Assembly (NCBI RefSeq): GCF_001465795.2
Contig: NZ_CP013659.2
Span: forward strand, 2,064,501-2,128,500
Source of the DNA: Planococcus rifietoensis
GTDB taxonomy: Bacteria > Bacillota > Bacilli > Bacillales_A > Planococcaceae
Direction of reading: 5' to 3'
DNA: 64,000 nt
Within the stretch, counting starts at the first letter, position 1; each line of letters starts with the position of its first letter. Under the pieces are notes generated by a model. The model saw only the letters and a list, made by a program, of their open reading frames with translations, was not told the origin of the DNA and did no database searches. This document shows, piece after piece, positions 26,219-34,817 of this stretch. A program made the position numbers and the translations under genes.

Positions 26219-26707
26219 TTAACGATCTTTATAAGGATGGTCAATTGCCGCGCGTATCTTTGTCAAGGTCCTTTCCCTGCGCTTTTTCATGCCGGATAAT
26301 GTGACGCCATAATGTTTTTGCAATTCTGTCAGGCTATAGCCATCTATATACATCTCCTGAAGCAGCCTTCTTTCTTTCGGGCTCAACAAAGCCGCATCCA
26401 GCCAGTCCGGCAATTGTTCGGCCACCCATTCCACCGCTTCTTCCTCTTCAAGAAATAAATCGGAATTCTTGACCTTTTTGCCTCCTTTTTGGCGCCTTGT
26501 CAATTCGTCTTTCATGGCGCCTTTGATGCTGCGATAGGCAAACGGCGCGAAATGGCCGATTTCCGGATCATGCTTTTCCCACGCTTGCCATAGCGCGATA
26601 AACCCAAGTTGGCGGAATGCATCGTAATCGGTGTAAATATTCAATTTGCGGATGAGCGATGAGATCATCGGCGCATACTGGTCTGCCACTTCTGTAAAAG
26701 CTTCCAT
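26219..26707 (-). CDS. Sigma-70 family RNA polymerase sigma factor
   Basis: 162 residues. Region 2 (about 1-75) has DYDAFRQLGFIALWQAWEKHDPEIGHFAPFAYRSIKGAMKDELTR, which includes the core-binding and -10-recognition helices. Region 4 (about 105-160) has LSPKERRLLQEMYIDGYSLTELQKHYGVTLSGMKKRRERTL, a helix-turn-helix for the -35. It resembles small alternative sigma factors such as the ComX/SigH-like group in its context beside a ComK-like gene, but the subgroup is uncertain. No anti-sigma gene is adjacent. The start follows AAGGAAAAGAAG. Confidence 0.85.
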   Translation of the reverse strand: MEAFTEVADQYAPMISSLIRKLNIYTDYDAFRQLGFIALWQAWEKHDPEIGHFAPFAYRSIKGAMKDELTRRQKGGKKVKNSDLFLEEEEAVEWVAEQLPDWLDAALLSPKERRLLQEMYIDGYSLTELQKHYGVTLSGMKKRRERTLTKIRAAIDHPYKDR

Positions 26708-26717
26708 CTTCTTTTCC

Positions 26718-26782
26718 TTCTGGACGTCCTGTTTATTCCCGGGTGAGTACAGCTTATGAAAGCTTCTTCTTTACGTCCAGAA
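26718..26782. repeat. 10-bp inverted repeat upstream of the sigma-factor gene
   Basis: TTCTGGACGT (26718-26727) and ACGTCCAGAA (26773-26782) are exact inverted copies 45 nt apart, in the leader of the sigma-factor gene on the minus strand. It could be a leader hairpin or a pair of half-sites. Confidence 0.5.
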
Positions 26783-26946
26783 CGGAATATGAATATTAAT
26801 ACTTTATTATTTGGATAATAAATCCATTTAATGATACTTAGGATTTTATTAATTACCATAATAATTACAATTTTAAGCAAATACTATTGATTCATTAAAT
26901 CATAAATGATACGATTTTCACACAATGCTAAAAGGAGCGGAACGGA

Positions 26947-27384
26947 ATGAATAATTGCGGCGATTTGCAGGTCGATCGGGAGGTCTTATTTCTCGAATCA
27001 TGGTATGAGACAGGAAGGCGTTCACGCATCACCACGACATACGGCATTTTCTATTCGCCCGATTCGCCGCTAACTTTGATCGATAAAGCATCCATGTTGC
27101 TTTCTTTTCCTAATGGCGAACGCAGAAAAGCCACACGTCATAATCTCAAGGCATATGAAGAAAATATTATTTTATTTTCACATTGCGGGTTCGCCGCCTT
27201 TCCGACTCACCCCCCCTCCCAACTTGGTTGTGTATGGATCTTCAAACATCCATATACATTGGAGGCAGTCTCTACTTTCAAGACACGCATCATTTACGAA
27301 CGCTACGGAATCGCCAAGGAGGTCGACGCCTCTATCCATGCTTTGTCCAAACAGCGGAAACGGCTGCACGAAATAGTGTTTTAA
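26947..27384 (+). CDS. comK: ComK-like competence transcription factor
   Basis: 145 residues. The pattern PLTLIDKASM, a GxRRKA-like turn, a basic region, GFAAFPTHPPSQLGCVWIF and a C-terminal DASIHALSKQRKRL segment follow the ComK family (compare the IFLFPTLSSTRPQCGWI stretch of Bacillus ComK). ComK binds AT-rich boxes and turns on DNA-uptake genes. The protein is shorter than Bacillus ComK (about 190) at both ends, as in some other Firmicutes. The start follows AAAGGAGCGGAACGG. It is divergent from the sigma-factor gene. Identification is by motif pattern only, so moderate confidence. Confidence 0.7.
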   Translation: MNNCGDLQVDREVLFLESWYETGRRSRITTTYGIFYSPDSPLTLIDKASMLLSFPNGERRKATRHNLKAYEENIILFSHCGFAAFPTHPPSQLGCVWIFKHPYTLEAVSTFKTRIIYERYGIAKEVDASIHALSKQRKRLHEIVF

Positions 27385-27408
27385 TGATCATGGTCCTGTC
27401 CACTGTTC

Positions 27409-27466
27409 CAAAAAGAAACCACGCCGTCTGCCGGCAGATCCCGGCAAATGGCGTGGCTTCTTTTTA
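27409..27466. terminator. Bidirectional terminator after the ComK-like gene
   Basis: Arms AAAAAGAAACCACGCC and GGCGTGGCTTCTTTTT (one mismatch) around an interior GCCGG/CCGGC hairpin. It separates two converging genes. Confidence 0.88.
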
Positions 27467-27973
27467 TGCGGCATGATCAGCAAGCAGCAAAACAAACAAC
27501 TCAATCGCCCAGTCATCGTTCGACTTTTTTTCGAGCGGGTCGGTGACAAAAAAAGCCATGTGCCCGTCCCATATCTTTGTCTCAGCTTCGTAGCGCAGCG
27601 CTGCAGAAAGCCCTTCCCTTTCCAACCAGCCCACTAGCGCGTCCGCTGACACCCAAAATTGTTCCGGCGGCCCAATGTGAATGGCATGGGCAAAATCTCC
27701 CCCCGGCAAATACCCAGACAGGATGCGCTGATCTTCAGCAAGCAGTTTTTTGGTCGGTATGCCGACTTCGATCAGGCGCTGGTCATTGTCATCCAGGCAC
27801 CAGAAGCGAATAAATGGCAGCCCAGCAGGCGATTCGTTACGCGCACTCAGCCATGACAACACTTCAGCCGCCAGGTCAGGCGCTTGTCCAATATGTCCTG
27901 AAATCCTGGCTGTAATGCCGACATATGGCTGTTCCCCCCTTGCTTCAATGGTCGGTTCATTCATATAATGCAT
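27464..27973 (-). CDS. GyrI-like effector-binding domain protein
   Basis: 169 residues. The opening EPTIEARGEQPYVGITARI and the pattern FIRFWCLDDNDQRLIEVGIPT with AHAIHIGPPEQ are characteristic of the GyrI/BmrR ligand-binding fold, which binds drugs or other small lipophilic compounds. There is no DNA-binding domain. The ATG at 27973 has GGGAGGGC 7-8 nt upstream, so it is preferred over the internal ATG three codons on. Confidence 0.8.
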   Translation of the reverse strand: MHYMNEPTIEARGEQPYVGITARISGHIGQAPDLAAEVLSWLSARNESPAGLPFIRFWCLDDNDQRLIEVGIPTKKLLAEDQRILSGYLPGGDFAHAIHIGPPEQFWVSADALVGWLEREGLSAALRYEAETKIWDGHMAFFVTDPLEKKSNDDWAIELFVLLLADHAA

Positions 27974-28286
27974 GCACTAGCCCTCCCGTTCCATCATTTG
28001 CTTTTCCATACCCGCCGCGAGACCCTTTCAGACACTCGCGCTTTCATGCCCGCTCAATTGCAGCTTTTTGTTTCAAATGGAAGCCTTTATTGTCTAGGAA
28101 AGATTTCTTATAGCTTAAATAATATTAACTGAATTTTCAATCATAAAGATAGTTTTTGTATTAGAACGTGATATAATAAGACTATAAAAAGCCAGCCTTT
28201 AATAGAAATTAACCAAACTCTTGAGCCTTGAATCATACAATTTTATCCAACTACATAAGCCGTCTGTCGGCTAAATTAAATAAGGG
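27974..28286. other. Intergenic region before the LysM deacetylase gene
   Basis: About 310 nt without a gene. The right half is AT-rich and has a TATAAT at 28172-28177 that could be the -10 box of the deacetylase gene; no good -35 stands 17 nt upstream. Nothing else was recognised. Confidence 0.4.
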
Positions 28287-28295
28287 GTGAGCAGA

Positions 28296-29489
28296 ATGTT
28301 ATCCAGATGGAGCAAATTGCTAGCTATCACGGGATTATTGCTCTTTTCACTGCTGTCGTTCACAGGTCAAGCCGATGCCGCGTCCTCTACCTATGTCACG
28401 AAGGGCAATACGACAAGTAAAGCGGTGGCCTTAACGTTCGATGATGGATCTGACGGAACGAATATCAATAAAATTCTCGGCACACTGAAAACCAATAACG
28501 TCAAAGCCACCTTCTTTCTGACAGGTTCCGGCATCAATCATCATCCGACCTGGATCCGCAACATCGCCAATGCGGGACATCAGGTCGGCAACCATTCCTA
28601 CTCACATCCGGATTTCACGAAAATCAGCATTGCCGCTATGCAAAGTGAACTTGCCCGAACCGAAACCGCTTATAAAAATGTCACAGGCAAATCGACGAAA
28701 CCTATTTTCCGAGCCCCATTCGGCGCCTCCAATGCAACCGTATTTAAAGGAGTCGGTGATGCAGGTTACACACATACTATCCAATGGAATATCGACACCA
28801 TCGATTGGAAAGGCCTATCGTCCACGGAAATCACCAATAAAGTCGTCAACAATATTGTGCCAGGCTCCATCGTTTTGATGCATACCGGTGCCGGAGCTTC
28901 CGGAACCCCCGGTGCACTGCCTGGCATGATCAGCAAACTGAAAGCGAAAGGCTATAAATTCGTCACCGTTTCCGAGCTGTTGAAATTGCCTCCAACAGGT
29001 GGAGCGACTTACACAGTCAAAGCAGGTGACACGCTTTACAGCATCGCTAGAAAATACAATGTCACTGTTGCCGCTCTTGCAAAAGCTAATAACATCACCA
29101 ATTATAATTTGATACGTGTCGGCCAAGTGTTGGTGATTCCGGGTACAACTGCCCCGACGCCGCCGCCATCCACAACCGTCAAATACACCGTTAAAGCCGG
29201 CGATACACTTTACAGCATCGCCAGCAAATACAACACAACCGTCGCAGCCATTGCATCCGCCAATAAAATCACCAATACCAACCTTATCAGCGTCGGCCAA
29301 GTCTTGATCATTCCAGTCAAACAAGCACCGCCGCCAGTGACGAGCGTCAAGTATACAGTGAAAGCCGGCGACACACTGTACAGTATCGCTAGAAAATACA
29401 ATACGACCGTCACTGCGATCGCCAAAGCGAATAACATTACCAATGTCAATTCGCTTCGCGTCGGCCAAGTGCTGATCATTCCCCGCTGA
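28296..29489 (+). CDS. Secreted polysaccharide deacetylase with three LysM repeats
   Basis: 397 residues. Signal peptide 1-28 (cleavage after QADA), a NodB-type deacetylase domain (about 35-235) and three LysM repeats (about 243-286, 297-340, 353-396) that bind peptidoglycan. The deacetylase motifs are complete: TFDDGSD, HSYSHPD (metal ligands), RAPFGA, DTIDWKG and VLMHT. It should remove acetyl groups from wall glycan or chitin-like polymer at the cell surface. The LysM units are joined by Pro/Thr-rich linkers. The ATG at 28296 follows AAGGGG; a GTG at 28287 overlaps that site. Confidence 0.92.
   Translation: MLSRWSKLLAITGLLLFSLLSFTGQADAASSTYVTKGNTTSKAVALTFDDGSDGTNINKILGTLKTNNVKATFFLTGSGINHHPTWIRNIANAGHQVGNHSYSHPDFTKISIAAMQSELARTETAYKNVTGKSTKPIFRAPFGASNATVFKGVGDAGYTHTIQWNIDTIDWKGLSSTEITNKVVNNIVPGSIVLMHTGAGASGTPGALPGMISKLKAKGYKFVTVSELLKLPPTGGATYTVKAGDTLYSIARKYNVTVAALAKANNITNYNLIRVGQVLVIPGTTAPTPPPSTTVKYTVKAGDTLYSIASKYNTTVAAIASANKITNTNLISVGQVLIIPVKQAPPPVTSVKYTVKAGDTLYSIARKYNTTVTAIAKANNITNVNSLRVGQVLIIPR
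29000..29487 (+). repeat. Three in-frame LysM-coding direct repeats
   Basis: Three imperfect copies of about 132 bp, each encoding YTVKAGDTLYSIA...VGQVLVIP, spaced by linkers of 10-12 codons. The repetition is at the protein level and is strong enough to be seen in DNA (GCCGGCGACACACT-type cores). Confidence 0.8.
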
Positions 29490-29502
29490 CATTGAAGGCA
29501 TA

Positions 29503-29533
29503 AGAAAAAGCCATCCTCGGATGGCTTTTTTAT
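29503..29533 (+). terminator. Terminator of the LysM deacetylase gene
   Basis: AAAAAGCCATCC / GGATGGCTTTTT stem with a 2-3 nt loop and T run, 14 nt after the stop. Confidence 0.85.
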
Positions 29534-29569
29534 ATTTCGTGATTGATAAAATATTGATTCCACAGCAAA

Positions 29570-30127
29570 TCAAGCCGGTCTTTTCCTGTATAGAAAACGT
29601 TTATACAAACGAAAAATAATAAACGCCATCCCGAGTAAAAAGACGATCGCCAGCACTGGCACAAAGAAAATCAAAATGGGGGCAATCGTGGCAGTGGCAT
29701 CCTCTGCAACTGAGACAGCCGGTCCCATCAATGCTGTATCGCTGACCCCTTTCACTGCCGTCAAGCTTGCATGTGAAGCGGTAGCTACGCCGCCTCCACC
29801 GATAATCGCGATTGCCCATTCCAGAAATGGATTCATATCGCCGATAAACGATGCGGTCAGCAAAATTCCCGCAAGTGCCGCAACCGGCGTCGAAATCAAT
29901 TTCATAAACGACCCGACCGCCGGAATATAGTTGACCAGAATTTCGAATATCGTGGCTGCACCGAATGCAATAAGCGCTGGCGTGCTGCCAACCCAACTGA
30001 AACCCTCAGATAAAGTGACCCAATCCACTCGTTCGAAAATCCCTGTTATTAATAATGGTGTGAAAATACGGAATCCGACCGTCGCGCTCAGCGCTAGGCC
30101 AATAAAAACCGCCATGACCATCTCCAT
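29570..30127 (-). CDS. DUF4126 family membrane protein
   Basis: 185 residues with about five membrane segments. GLALSATVGFRIFTPLL at the start and GGGGVATASHASLTAVKG in the middle are typical of DUF4126, a family of unknown function. A basic C-terminal tail (RLYKRFLYRKR) should lie in the cytosol. The start follows GGAGGTGGTTGA. It is not part of the exopolysaccharide operon, from which a 146-nt gap separates it. Confidence 0.82.
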   Translation of the reverse strand: MEMVMAVFIGLALSATVGFRIFTPLLITGIFERVDWVTLSEGFSWVGSTPALIAFGAATIFEILVNYIPAVGSFMKLISTPVAALAGILLTASFIGDMNPFLEWAIAIIGGGGVATASHASLTAVKGVSDTALMGPAVSVAEDATATIAPILIFFVPVLAIVFLLGMAFIIFRLYKRFLYRKRPA

Positions 30128-30273
30128 TCAACCACCTCCACAAACTTTTCCTTACCGATTCCATACCCTTCTGAAAAATAAACTAACTATATGAGCTGAA
30201 AACACCCGCATCTTCTCCATTCAAAAAGGATGAAAAGGATTTCCCTTTTCACCCTTCCGCCGAAACAGCTCAA

Positions 30274-31248
30274 TTATTGTTCGTCCATCATCATCTGATA
30301 ATGGATAAAGTCAAAGAAATGCAGGTCGCCCGGCAATTCCTCTCCTGCGAGCGACTCCGCACGCTCAACTACCTGCTTCGCAAATTCCGCTTGCTCGATT
30401 CGTTCGAAATACTGCCATAAGTAATAATAGACTGCCAGGGACTCGTAATCGACAGTCGGTTTTCCAGTTTCCCGATCATACCTCCCGGCCAATTGGCCTT
30501 GATTAATCCACTCTTCGATCAACCAGCTCTCGAATTCAGTGGATTGGAGGCCTTGATCAAAGCGATTGACCGCAATTAATAATTGGTCGATCATATGGAC
30601 TTCGCCGCTTTTCACATATTTTTTTTCATCAAAGTCATAGTACTCCGGAAAAAAAACTTCGCGCTCTCCCGTATCCAGCATAGCGAACGATTCCGGAAGC
30701 ACGGTCATTTCGTCGATGAGGTAGCTGAGTGTAAGCCGGTTCCCCGCAATCCGATAGGACCAGTCATAATAATCAACAGCTGTCCCCTGCTGGTGTTGGC
30801 GGTCTTCAATTGCAGAAACAATCTGCTGTGAAAGTTCCAGATAAGCTGGTTCTGCAAACTGTTCCGCCGCACCTTCCAAAACCGATGCGATACGCACATC
30901 ATCGATCAATGCATTCACATTCGCTTCTGCGTATAAGCGCCAAGGGATAAATACCTGCCCGCCTGTTTCGACCAAAAAACGGCCTTTTAATATCGCCGCT
31001 TGCTCAGCAAAACTTTCTTCATCTTCAACTTGAAGCAAATACTCCAAATACAAGCCGAGGCTTTCCGATAAATATTCAGACTCTCGATTGTCCGGATAGG
31101 CGTGGATGACGCCTTCATCATTCACATAATGGGAAGCGACCGTTTCCTGAACGGTCGTCCCTTGCCCGTTGACCATTCCGCATCCTCCTGTCACCAAACT
31201 CCCTAAAAACGCCAACATAAATAATTTACTTTTCTTTAATCGCTTCAA
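30274..31248 (-). CDS. YdaJ-like secreted lipoprotein, second copy
   Basis: 324 residues. A signal peptide ends at an unusual lipobox (LVTGGC), then an all-helical domain that by its repeated helices and conserved segments (EYLSESLGLYLEYLL, ALIDDVRIA, VDYYDW, RLTLSYLID, HMIDQLLIAVNR, GRYDRETGKPTVDYESLAVYYYL, HFFDFIHYQMMM) is a paralogue of the protein at 33801-34817. It resembles YdaJ of Bacillus, regarded as a glycosidase-like (GH8-like) protein of the ydaJKLMN operon. It begins with TTG, whose TTGA overlaps the previous stop, behind GGGGAG. It is the last gene of the operon. Confidence 0.78.
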   Translation of the reverse strand: MKRLKKSKLFMLAFLGSLVTGGCGMVNGQGTTVQETVASHYVNDEGVIHAYPDNRESEYLSESLGLYLEYLLQVEDEESFAEQAAILKGRFLVETGGQVFIPWRLYAEANVNALIDDVRIASVLEGAAEQFAEPAYLELSQQIVSAIEDRQHQQGTAVDYYDWSYRIAGNRLTLSYLIDEMTVLPESFAMLDTGEREVFFPEYYDFDEKKYVKSGEVHMIDQLLIAVNRFDQGLQSTEFESWLIEEWINQGQLAGRYDRETGKPTVDYESLAVYYYLWQYFERIEQAEFAKQVVERAESLAGEELPGDLHFFDFIHYQMMMDEQ

Positions 31249-31955
31249 CTGAGTAAACTCCCCATTTCACCGACTGTGGTAATCGCTGTTTTTTTGACTT
31301 CATATGTTGCCGCTTCACTCTTCGCATTCATTTTTTGCTCGATGCGTTTCAATAAAGGCTGTATCGAATCCCCTTCTGTTTCCTTGACCAAAACATAAAC
31401 TGCGCCTTTTTGGCTTGTTACGAGATCCCGCTCCCGGACAATCGACTGCAATGCCGCCCGCTCCAATTCCGATGTCTGGACGGGGCAGTTGACAAAAGGC
31501 GTCACTTCCATCAACCAAGTGCGTTCTTCACGCTTGCTTGTTTTCAACATCCATAAAGCCTGTTCGACAAATTCCTGTAAATCCAGCGCACGAAGTTGCC
31601 CTTCTTTACGCAATAAGATTTGCCGTTGTTCTTTCAGGCGCTTTGTTTCTTCCCCCAGCAATTTCACCTGATCAGAAACAACCCAAAGCGAAAATTGAAA
31701 TACCGACAACAGGCAATAAGTTCCGATCGATGTCAGTGAAGCTGCAGGCTGTTGAAATGCAGTCGCAATCGCCGCAAGCAAGACGAGAAACAGAAAGGAC
31801 GGCAACCAGTTTCTCGGCAGCAATGAGATAAAAGGAACGGAAAGGAAAGCAGCCGCTACAGCATATTCATAGAAGGGCCAACGAAAATAAAGCAATGCGA
31901 TTCCCGAAAGCAATGCTAAGCATATGAAAAAAGGTAAAAATTTCAATTTATTCAT
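31245..31955 (-). CDS. YdaK-like degenerate GGDEF membrane protein, second copy (I-site intact)
   Basis: 236 residues. Four membrane segments (about 7-105), a short coiled coil, then a degenerate GGDEF domain. The active site reads KGAVY in place of GGDEF, so it cannot make c-di-GMP, but RERD exactly five residues upstream preserves the RxxD inhibitory site. In Bacillus YdaK the analogous site binds c-di-GMP to control the exopolysaccharide synthase. Paralogue of 36043-36804, aligning without gaps around the site. The ATG at 31955 follows GAGGAAG; a longer frame to 32018 has no ribosome site. It overlaps the next gene by 4 nt. Confidence 0.8.
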   Translation of the reverse strand: MNKLKFLPFFICLALLSGIALLYFRWPFYEYAVAAAFLSVPFISLLPRNWLPSFLFLVLLAAIATAFQQPAASLTSIGTYCLLSVFQFSLWVVSDQVKLLGEETKRLKEQRQILLRKEGQLRALDLQEFVEQALWMLKTSKREERTWLMEVTPFVNCPVQTSELERAALQSIVRERDLVTSQKGAVYVLVKETEGDSIQPLLKRIEQKMNAKSEAATYEVKKTAITTVGEMGSLLS

Positions 31956-32041
31956 TTTATTATCTTCCTCGTAAAATAATTGGTAAAAACTCAAAAAGAT
32001 ATTGAATTCCATTACCAAAATTATCTTACACTAGCTTGCAC

Positions 32042-32077
32042 AAAAAAACTATGGGACAGAGAAATTCCCTGCCCCAC
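32042..32077 (-). terminator. Possible internal terminator in the exopolysaccharide operon
   Basis: On the minus strand a 10-bp stem with two G-U pairs (arms from 32067-32076 and 32052-32061), followed by TAGTTTTTTTG. It sits between the YdaL-like gene and the second YdaK-like gene. Confidence 0.6.
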
Positions 32078-32097
32078 TTTTCTCTAATTGACTGCGT

Positions 32098-33783
32098 TCA
32101 TTGCTTTTCCCAGAACTCGCTGTCCGTTTTGCGCCTGCGGAATTTCTGCGCAAGAGCGGCTGCAGCGATGATGACGAAAATGATTAACGGAACAGCAACC
32201 CACCAAAGATCTCTGGTCGTCTGCGCAACAAGGACACTCATTGGGCGCGAAACCTCGATATCACCATCTGCTGTCTCGACTATCATGCCGTCCACTTCCG
32301 TTTTGTGGTCCATGTCTTTCAAGTCAACCCATTCATATTGATCGTATTTCTCCAATTGGGTCATCAATTCATCGAACTTCTCGATCCCTAAGTAAGGGTG
32401 ATAGAAGAACGCCAGGTAACTATCGCTGAATTGTGCAGCATAATCGGCATTTTCCATCATTTCATCGACCGCTTGTTTATTCTCTGGATCGATATAGCCC
32501 ATTGTTTCCGGAATGACTTTCATGCCGTGAAGGCCTGCCGGAGTAGATTCGTACAATGGCGCGAATGTGCCGTCATAGGTCCGATCGGAAATTTGGATCT
32601 GGCCGATATATGTCGTGAAATACTTGGATAGCTCTTTATAGCCGGTTTGAGACATGGAGTAATGGGGCGCTTCAAAAGCGATTGGATACAATCCTTCTGC
32701 CGTCATTTCATAGACCCCGTTGACGACAGAATCATAAATATGAGTTTGTTCATAAGGCAAGCCGACATTCTGGACAAAATCTTGGTATTCCTCATCCGAA
32801 GCAAAATCTTCACGCAGTTTTACTTCAGCGGTATTCGACTGATAGATAGGCCGGTCGTGATCCACATCCCAATATTCAAAACCTTCACCGGTTTCATCTT
32901 CCCGATACTGGTGGAGATAGCCATGTTGAATCAAGCTGGCCCCATTTTTCTGCATCTCTTTCAATACATCCACCAATTCAATCGCTTGAGATAGATGGAT
33001 TCGTTGGCCAGTATCAGGATTCGTATAGACGGGCACGACCGTCACCGCATATGGAATATTCCGCTCTGCCAAATAATCGCCAACTTGCTTGACCAAAACC
33101 GGGTCGCTTCTCGGATGAATGTCTTCCAGGCGGATCAATTTTTTTGGCTGGTTTTTTTCTTCATCGAAAAAATCGAAGAATGATTCACCGACAATATCGC
33201 TGAGCTTGCCAGTAATTGAGTTGGCAGCGACATAATATAAATTATCGTTCTTAAAGATCAGCGGATACGATCCGTCAGATGCCTGCCCTTCGTATAGAAC
33301 ATCCATCTGCTCAATGCCATTGATGAGCATCATATCCTTTTCTTCCTTTAAGTCGAAAAGTTTACCATCTCCGGCCACTGCGTCGATCGTCCGGTAATCA
33401 TTGATGCGCAGGTCCGGCGCTTCCTTGAAATACTCAAAATAGTTTCCGATGAACATTTTCTTAATGTCATCGTATTGGTCGACAATGAATAATTCCTCTT
33501 CCGTCAATTGCCGTCTTCCAAGGCCAAAATAAATGACATGCGTATAATCGCCTTTGACATATTCAGCTGCAGCGTCCTCAATGGATTGTATGGTGATATC
33601 CGAACTAAAATGCCCGACCAGCATATCCAAAATAGGCACTTCTTCTTTTTGTGTGTCTTCTTCAGCATGATACAGGATCAATACTTTCCGTTCTTCGCCG
33701 GATGAGTCATCAGCTGCAGCGATTAGCCAAGGGTTTGCGGCCAGGAAGGTGAGCAGCAATAGGAAAGATATTATTTTCTTCAT
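32098..33783 (-). CDS. YdaL-like DUF2334 protein (putative polysaccharide deacetylase)
   Basis: 561 residues. Signal peptide (1-24), a first extracellular domain (about 30-200), a deacetylase-like DUF2334 domain (about 205-470) and one C-terminal membrane segment (about 525-545) with a basic tail. LIRLEDIHPRSDP, SLIQHGYLHQY and IAFEAPHYSMS are the DUF2334 counterparts of deacetylase metal and catalytic motifs. It would act on the polymer outside the membrane. The ATG at 33783 follows AAAGGGGGC; a TTG one codon upstream is less likely. It follows the YdaJ-like gene by 17 nt. Confidence 0.83.
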   Translation of the reverse strand: MKKIISFLLLLTFLAANPWLIAAADDSSGEERKVLILYHAEEDTQKEEVPILDMLVGHFSSDITIQSIEDAAAEYVKGDYTHVIYFGLGRRQLTEEELFIVDQYDDIKKMFIGNYFEYFKEAPDLRINDYRTIDAVAGDGKLFDLKEEKDMMLINGIEQMDVLYEGQASDGSYPLIFKNDNLYYVAANSITGKLSDIVGESFFDFFDEEKNQPKKLIRLEDIHPRSDPVLVKQVGDYLAERNIPYAVTVVPVYTNPDTGQRIHLSQAIELVDVLKEMQKNGASLIQHGYLHQYREDETGEGFEYWDVDHDRPIYQSNTAEVKLREDFASDEEYQDFVQNVGLPYEQTHIYDSVVNGVYEMTAEGLYPIAFEAPHYSMSQTGYKELSKYFTTYIGQIQISDRTYDGTFAPLYESTPAGLHGMKVIPETMGYIDPENKQAVDEMMENADYAAQFSDSYLAFFYHPYLGIEKFDELMTQLEKYDQYEWVDLKDMDHKTEVDGMIVETADGDIEVSRPMSVLVAQTTRDLWWVAVPLIIFVIIAAAALAQKFRRRKTDSEFWEKQ

Positions 33784-33800
33784 CAACAGCGCCCCCTTTC

Positions 33801-34817
33801 CTACTTCGTCTCGTCTTCCATCATCAGATGATAATGGATAAAGTCAAAGAAATGCGTTTCTCCGTCGGAATTCCCCTCTATCATTTCCGTTGCGCGGGCC
33901 TTCACTTCATCTGCCCGCTCTTGTTCACCGATTGCTATAAAATACTCATTCATATAGAAATACATCGCCAGAGATTCATATGTGACTGTTGGTTCTTGCG
34001 TCTCTCGATCATATCTGCCATACAGACGGTTTTCTTCTTCCCATTCAGTTTTCAACCATTCTTCGAAAACATCAGAAGACAAGCCGATACGTTCCCGATT
34101 GATCGCAATAAGCAATTGGTCAATCATATGGACGATTTCATTTTCGACATATTTTTCATCCGCCACATCAAAATACTCCGGGAAAAACACTTCGTCTGCA
34201 TTGACATTTTCAAGTAATTGGTCGGCTTTCATGTCTTCAGGGACATCTGCAATCAAATAGCTGAGTGTCACGCGCTGCGCAGGGTAGTTCACTTCCCAGT
34301 CGTAATAATCAACGGTATATTCATTATTTGTCTGGACTCGTGAAATGGTTTCGATGATCCGGTCTGCGGTTTCTGAGTACTCTGGCTGGCCGAATAATTG
34401 ATCTGCCTGCCTGAGCGCAGCCGCAATACGGATATCGTCAATTAACGCGTTGACGGTAGCATCCTCGAAAATCAGCCAATTAATGAAAAAGTCATCTCCC
34501 TCTTCCACCACAAATTCATCCATGAGGTTTTCGTATTGCTCTGCGAACTTTTCTTCATCTTCCATCATGACCAAGTATTCCATATACAAGCCGATGCTCT
34601 CGGACAAATATTGCGAATCGGGAGTTGATGGGTAGGCATGGATAAAATTATCTTCGTCGAAATACGCTTCCGCAAAATCCTCCGGCACTGCTTGTTGCTC
34701 CACCGGTTGTTCTTCTGGTGTCTGCTGTTCATCAGGTTGCGGCGACGGTTCGTTCGCTTCCTCGCTGCAGGCAGCGAGCATTGCCACAGTCATCACCGGC
34801 AAGAGCCATTTCCTCAT
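33801..34817 (-). CDS. YdaJ-like secreted lipoprotein, first copy
   Basis: 338 residues. Signal peptide with lipobox MLAAC, an acidic and Pro/Gln-rich linker (about 20-48) and an all-helical domain matching the paralogue at 30274-31248 (SQYLSESIGLYMEYLV, ALIDDIRIAAAL, VDYYDWEV, RVTLSYLIAD, HMIDQLLIAINR, GRYDRETQEPTVTYESLAMYFY, HFFDFIHYHLMM). The Bacillus counterpart YdaJ is linked to exopolysaccharide production. The ATG at 34817 overlaps the glycosyltransferase stop by 4 nt (ATGA), which fixes the start; a longer frame to 35045 lies inside that gene. Confidence 0.8.
   Translation of the reverse strand: MRKWLLPVMTVAMLAACSEEANEPSPQPDEQQTPEEQPVEQQAVPEDFAEAYFDEDNFIHAYPSTPDSQYLSESIGLYMEYLVMMEDEEKFAEQYENLMDEFVVEEGDDFFINWLIFEDATVNALIDDIRIAAALRQADQLFGQPEYSETADRIIETISRVQTNNEYTVDYYDWEVNYPAQRVTLSYLIADVPEDMKADQLLENVNADEVFFPEYFDVADEKYVENEIVHMIDQLLIAINRERIGLSSDVFEEWLKTEWEEENRLYGRYDRETQEPTVTYESLAMYFYMNEYFIAIGEQERADEVKARATEMIEGNSDGETHFFDFIHYHLMMEDETK

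Noticed and set aside
28156..28177. TTGTAT with TATAAT as a SigA promoter for the deacetylase gene
   Set aside because: The spacer is only 10 nt; the TATAAT may be real but the -35 is not supported.
28815..29573. Long open frame on the minus strand opposite the LysM deacetylase
   Set aside because: It is the complement of the repeated LysM-coding sequence, has no ribosome site and a low-complexity product; the plus-strand protein is unmistakable.
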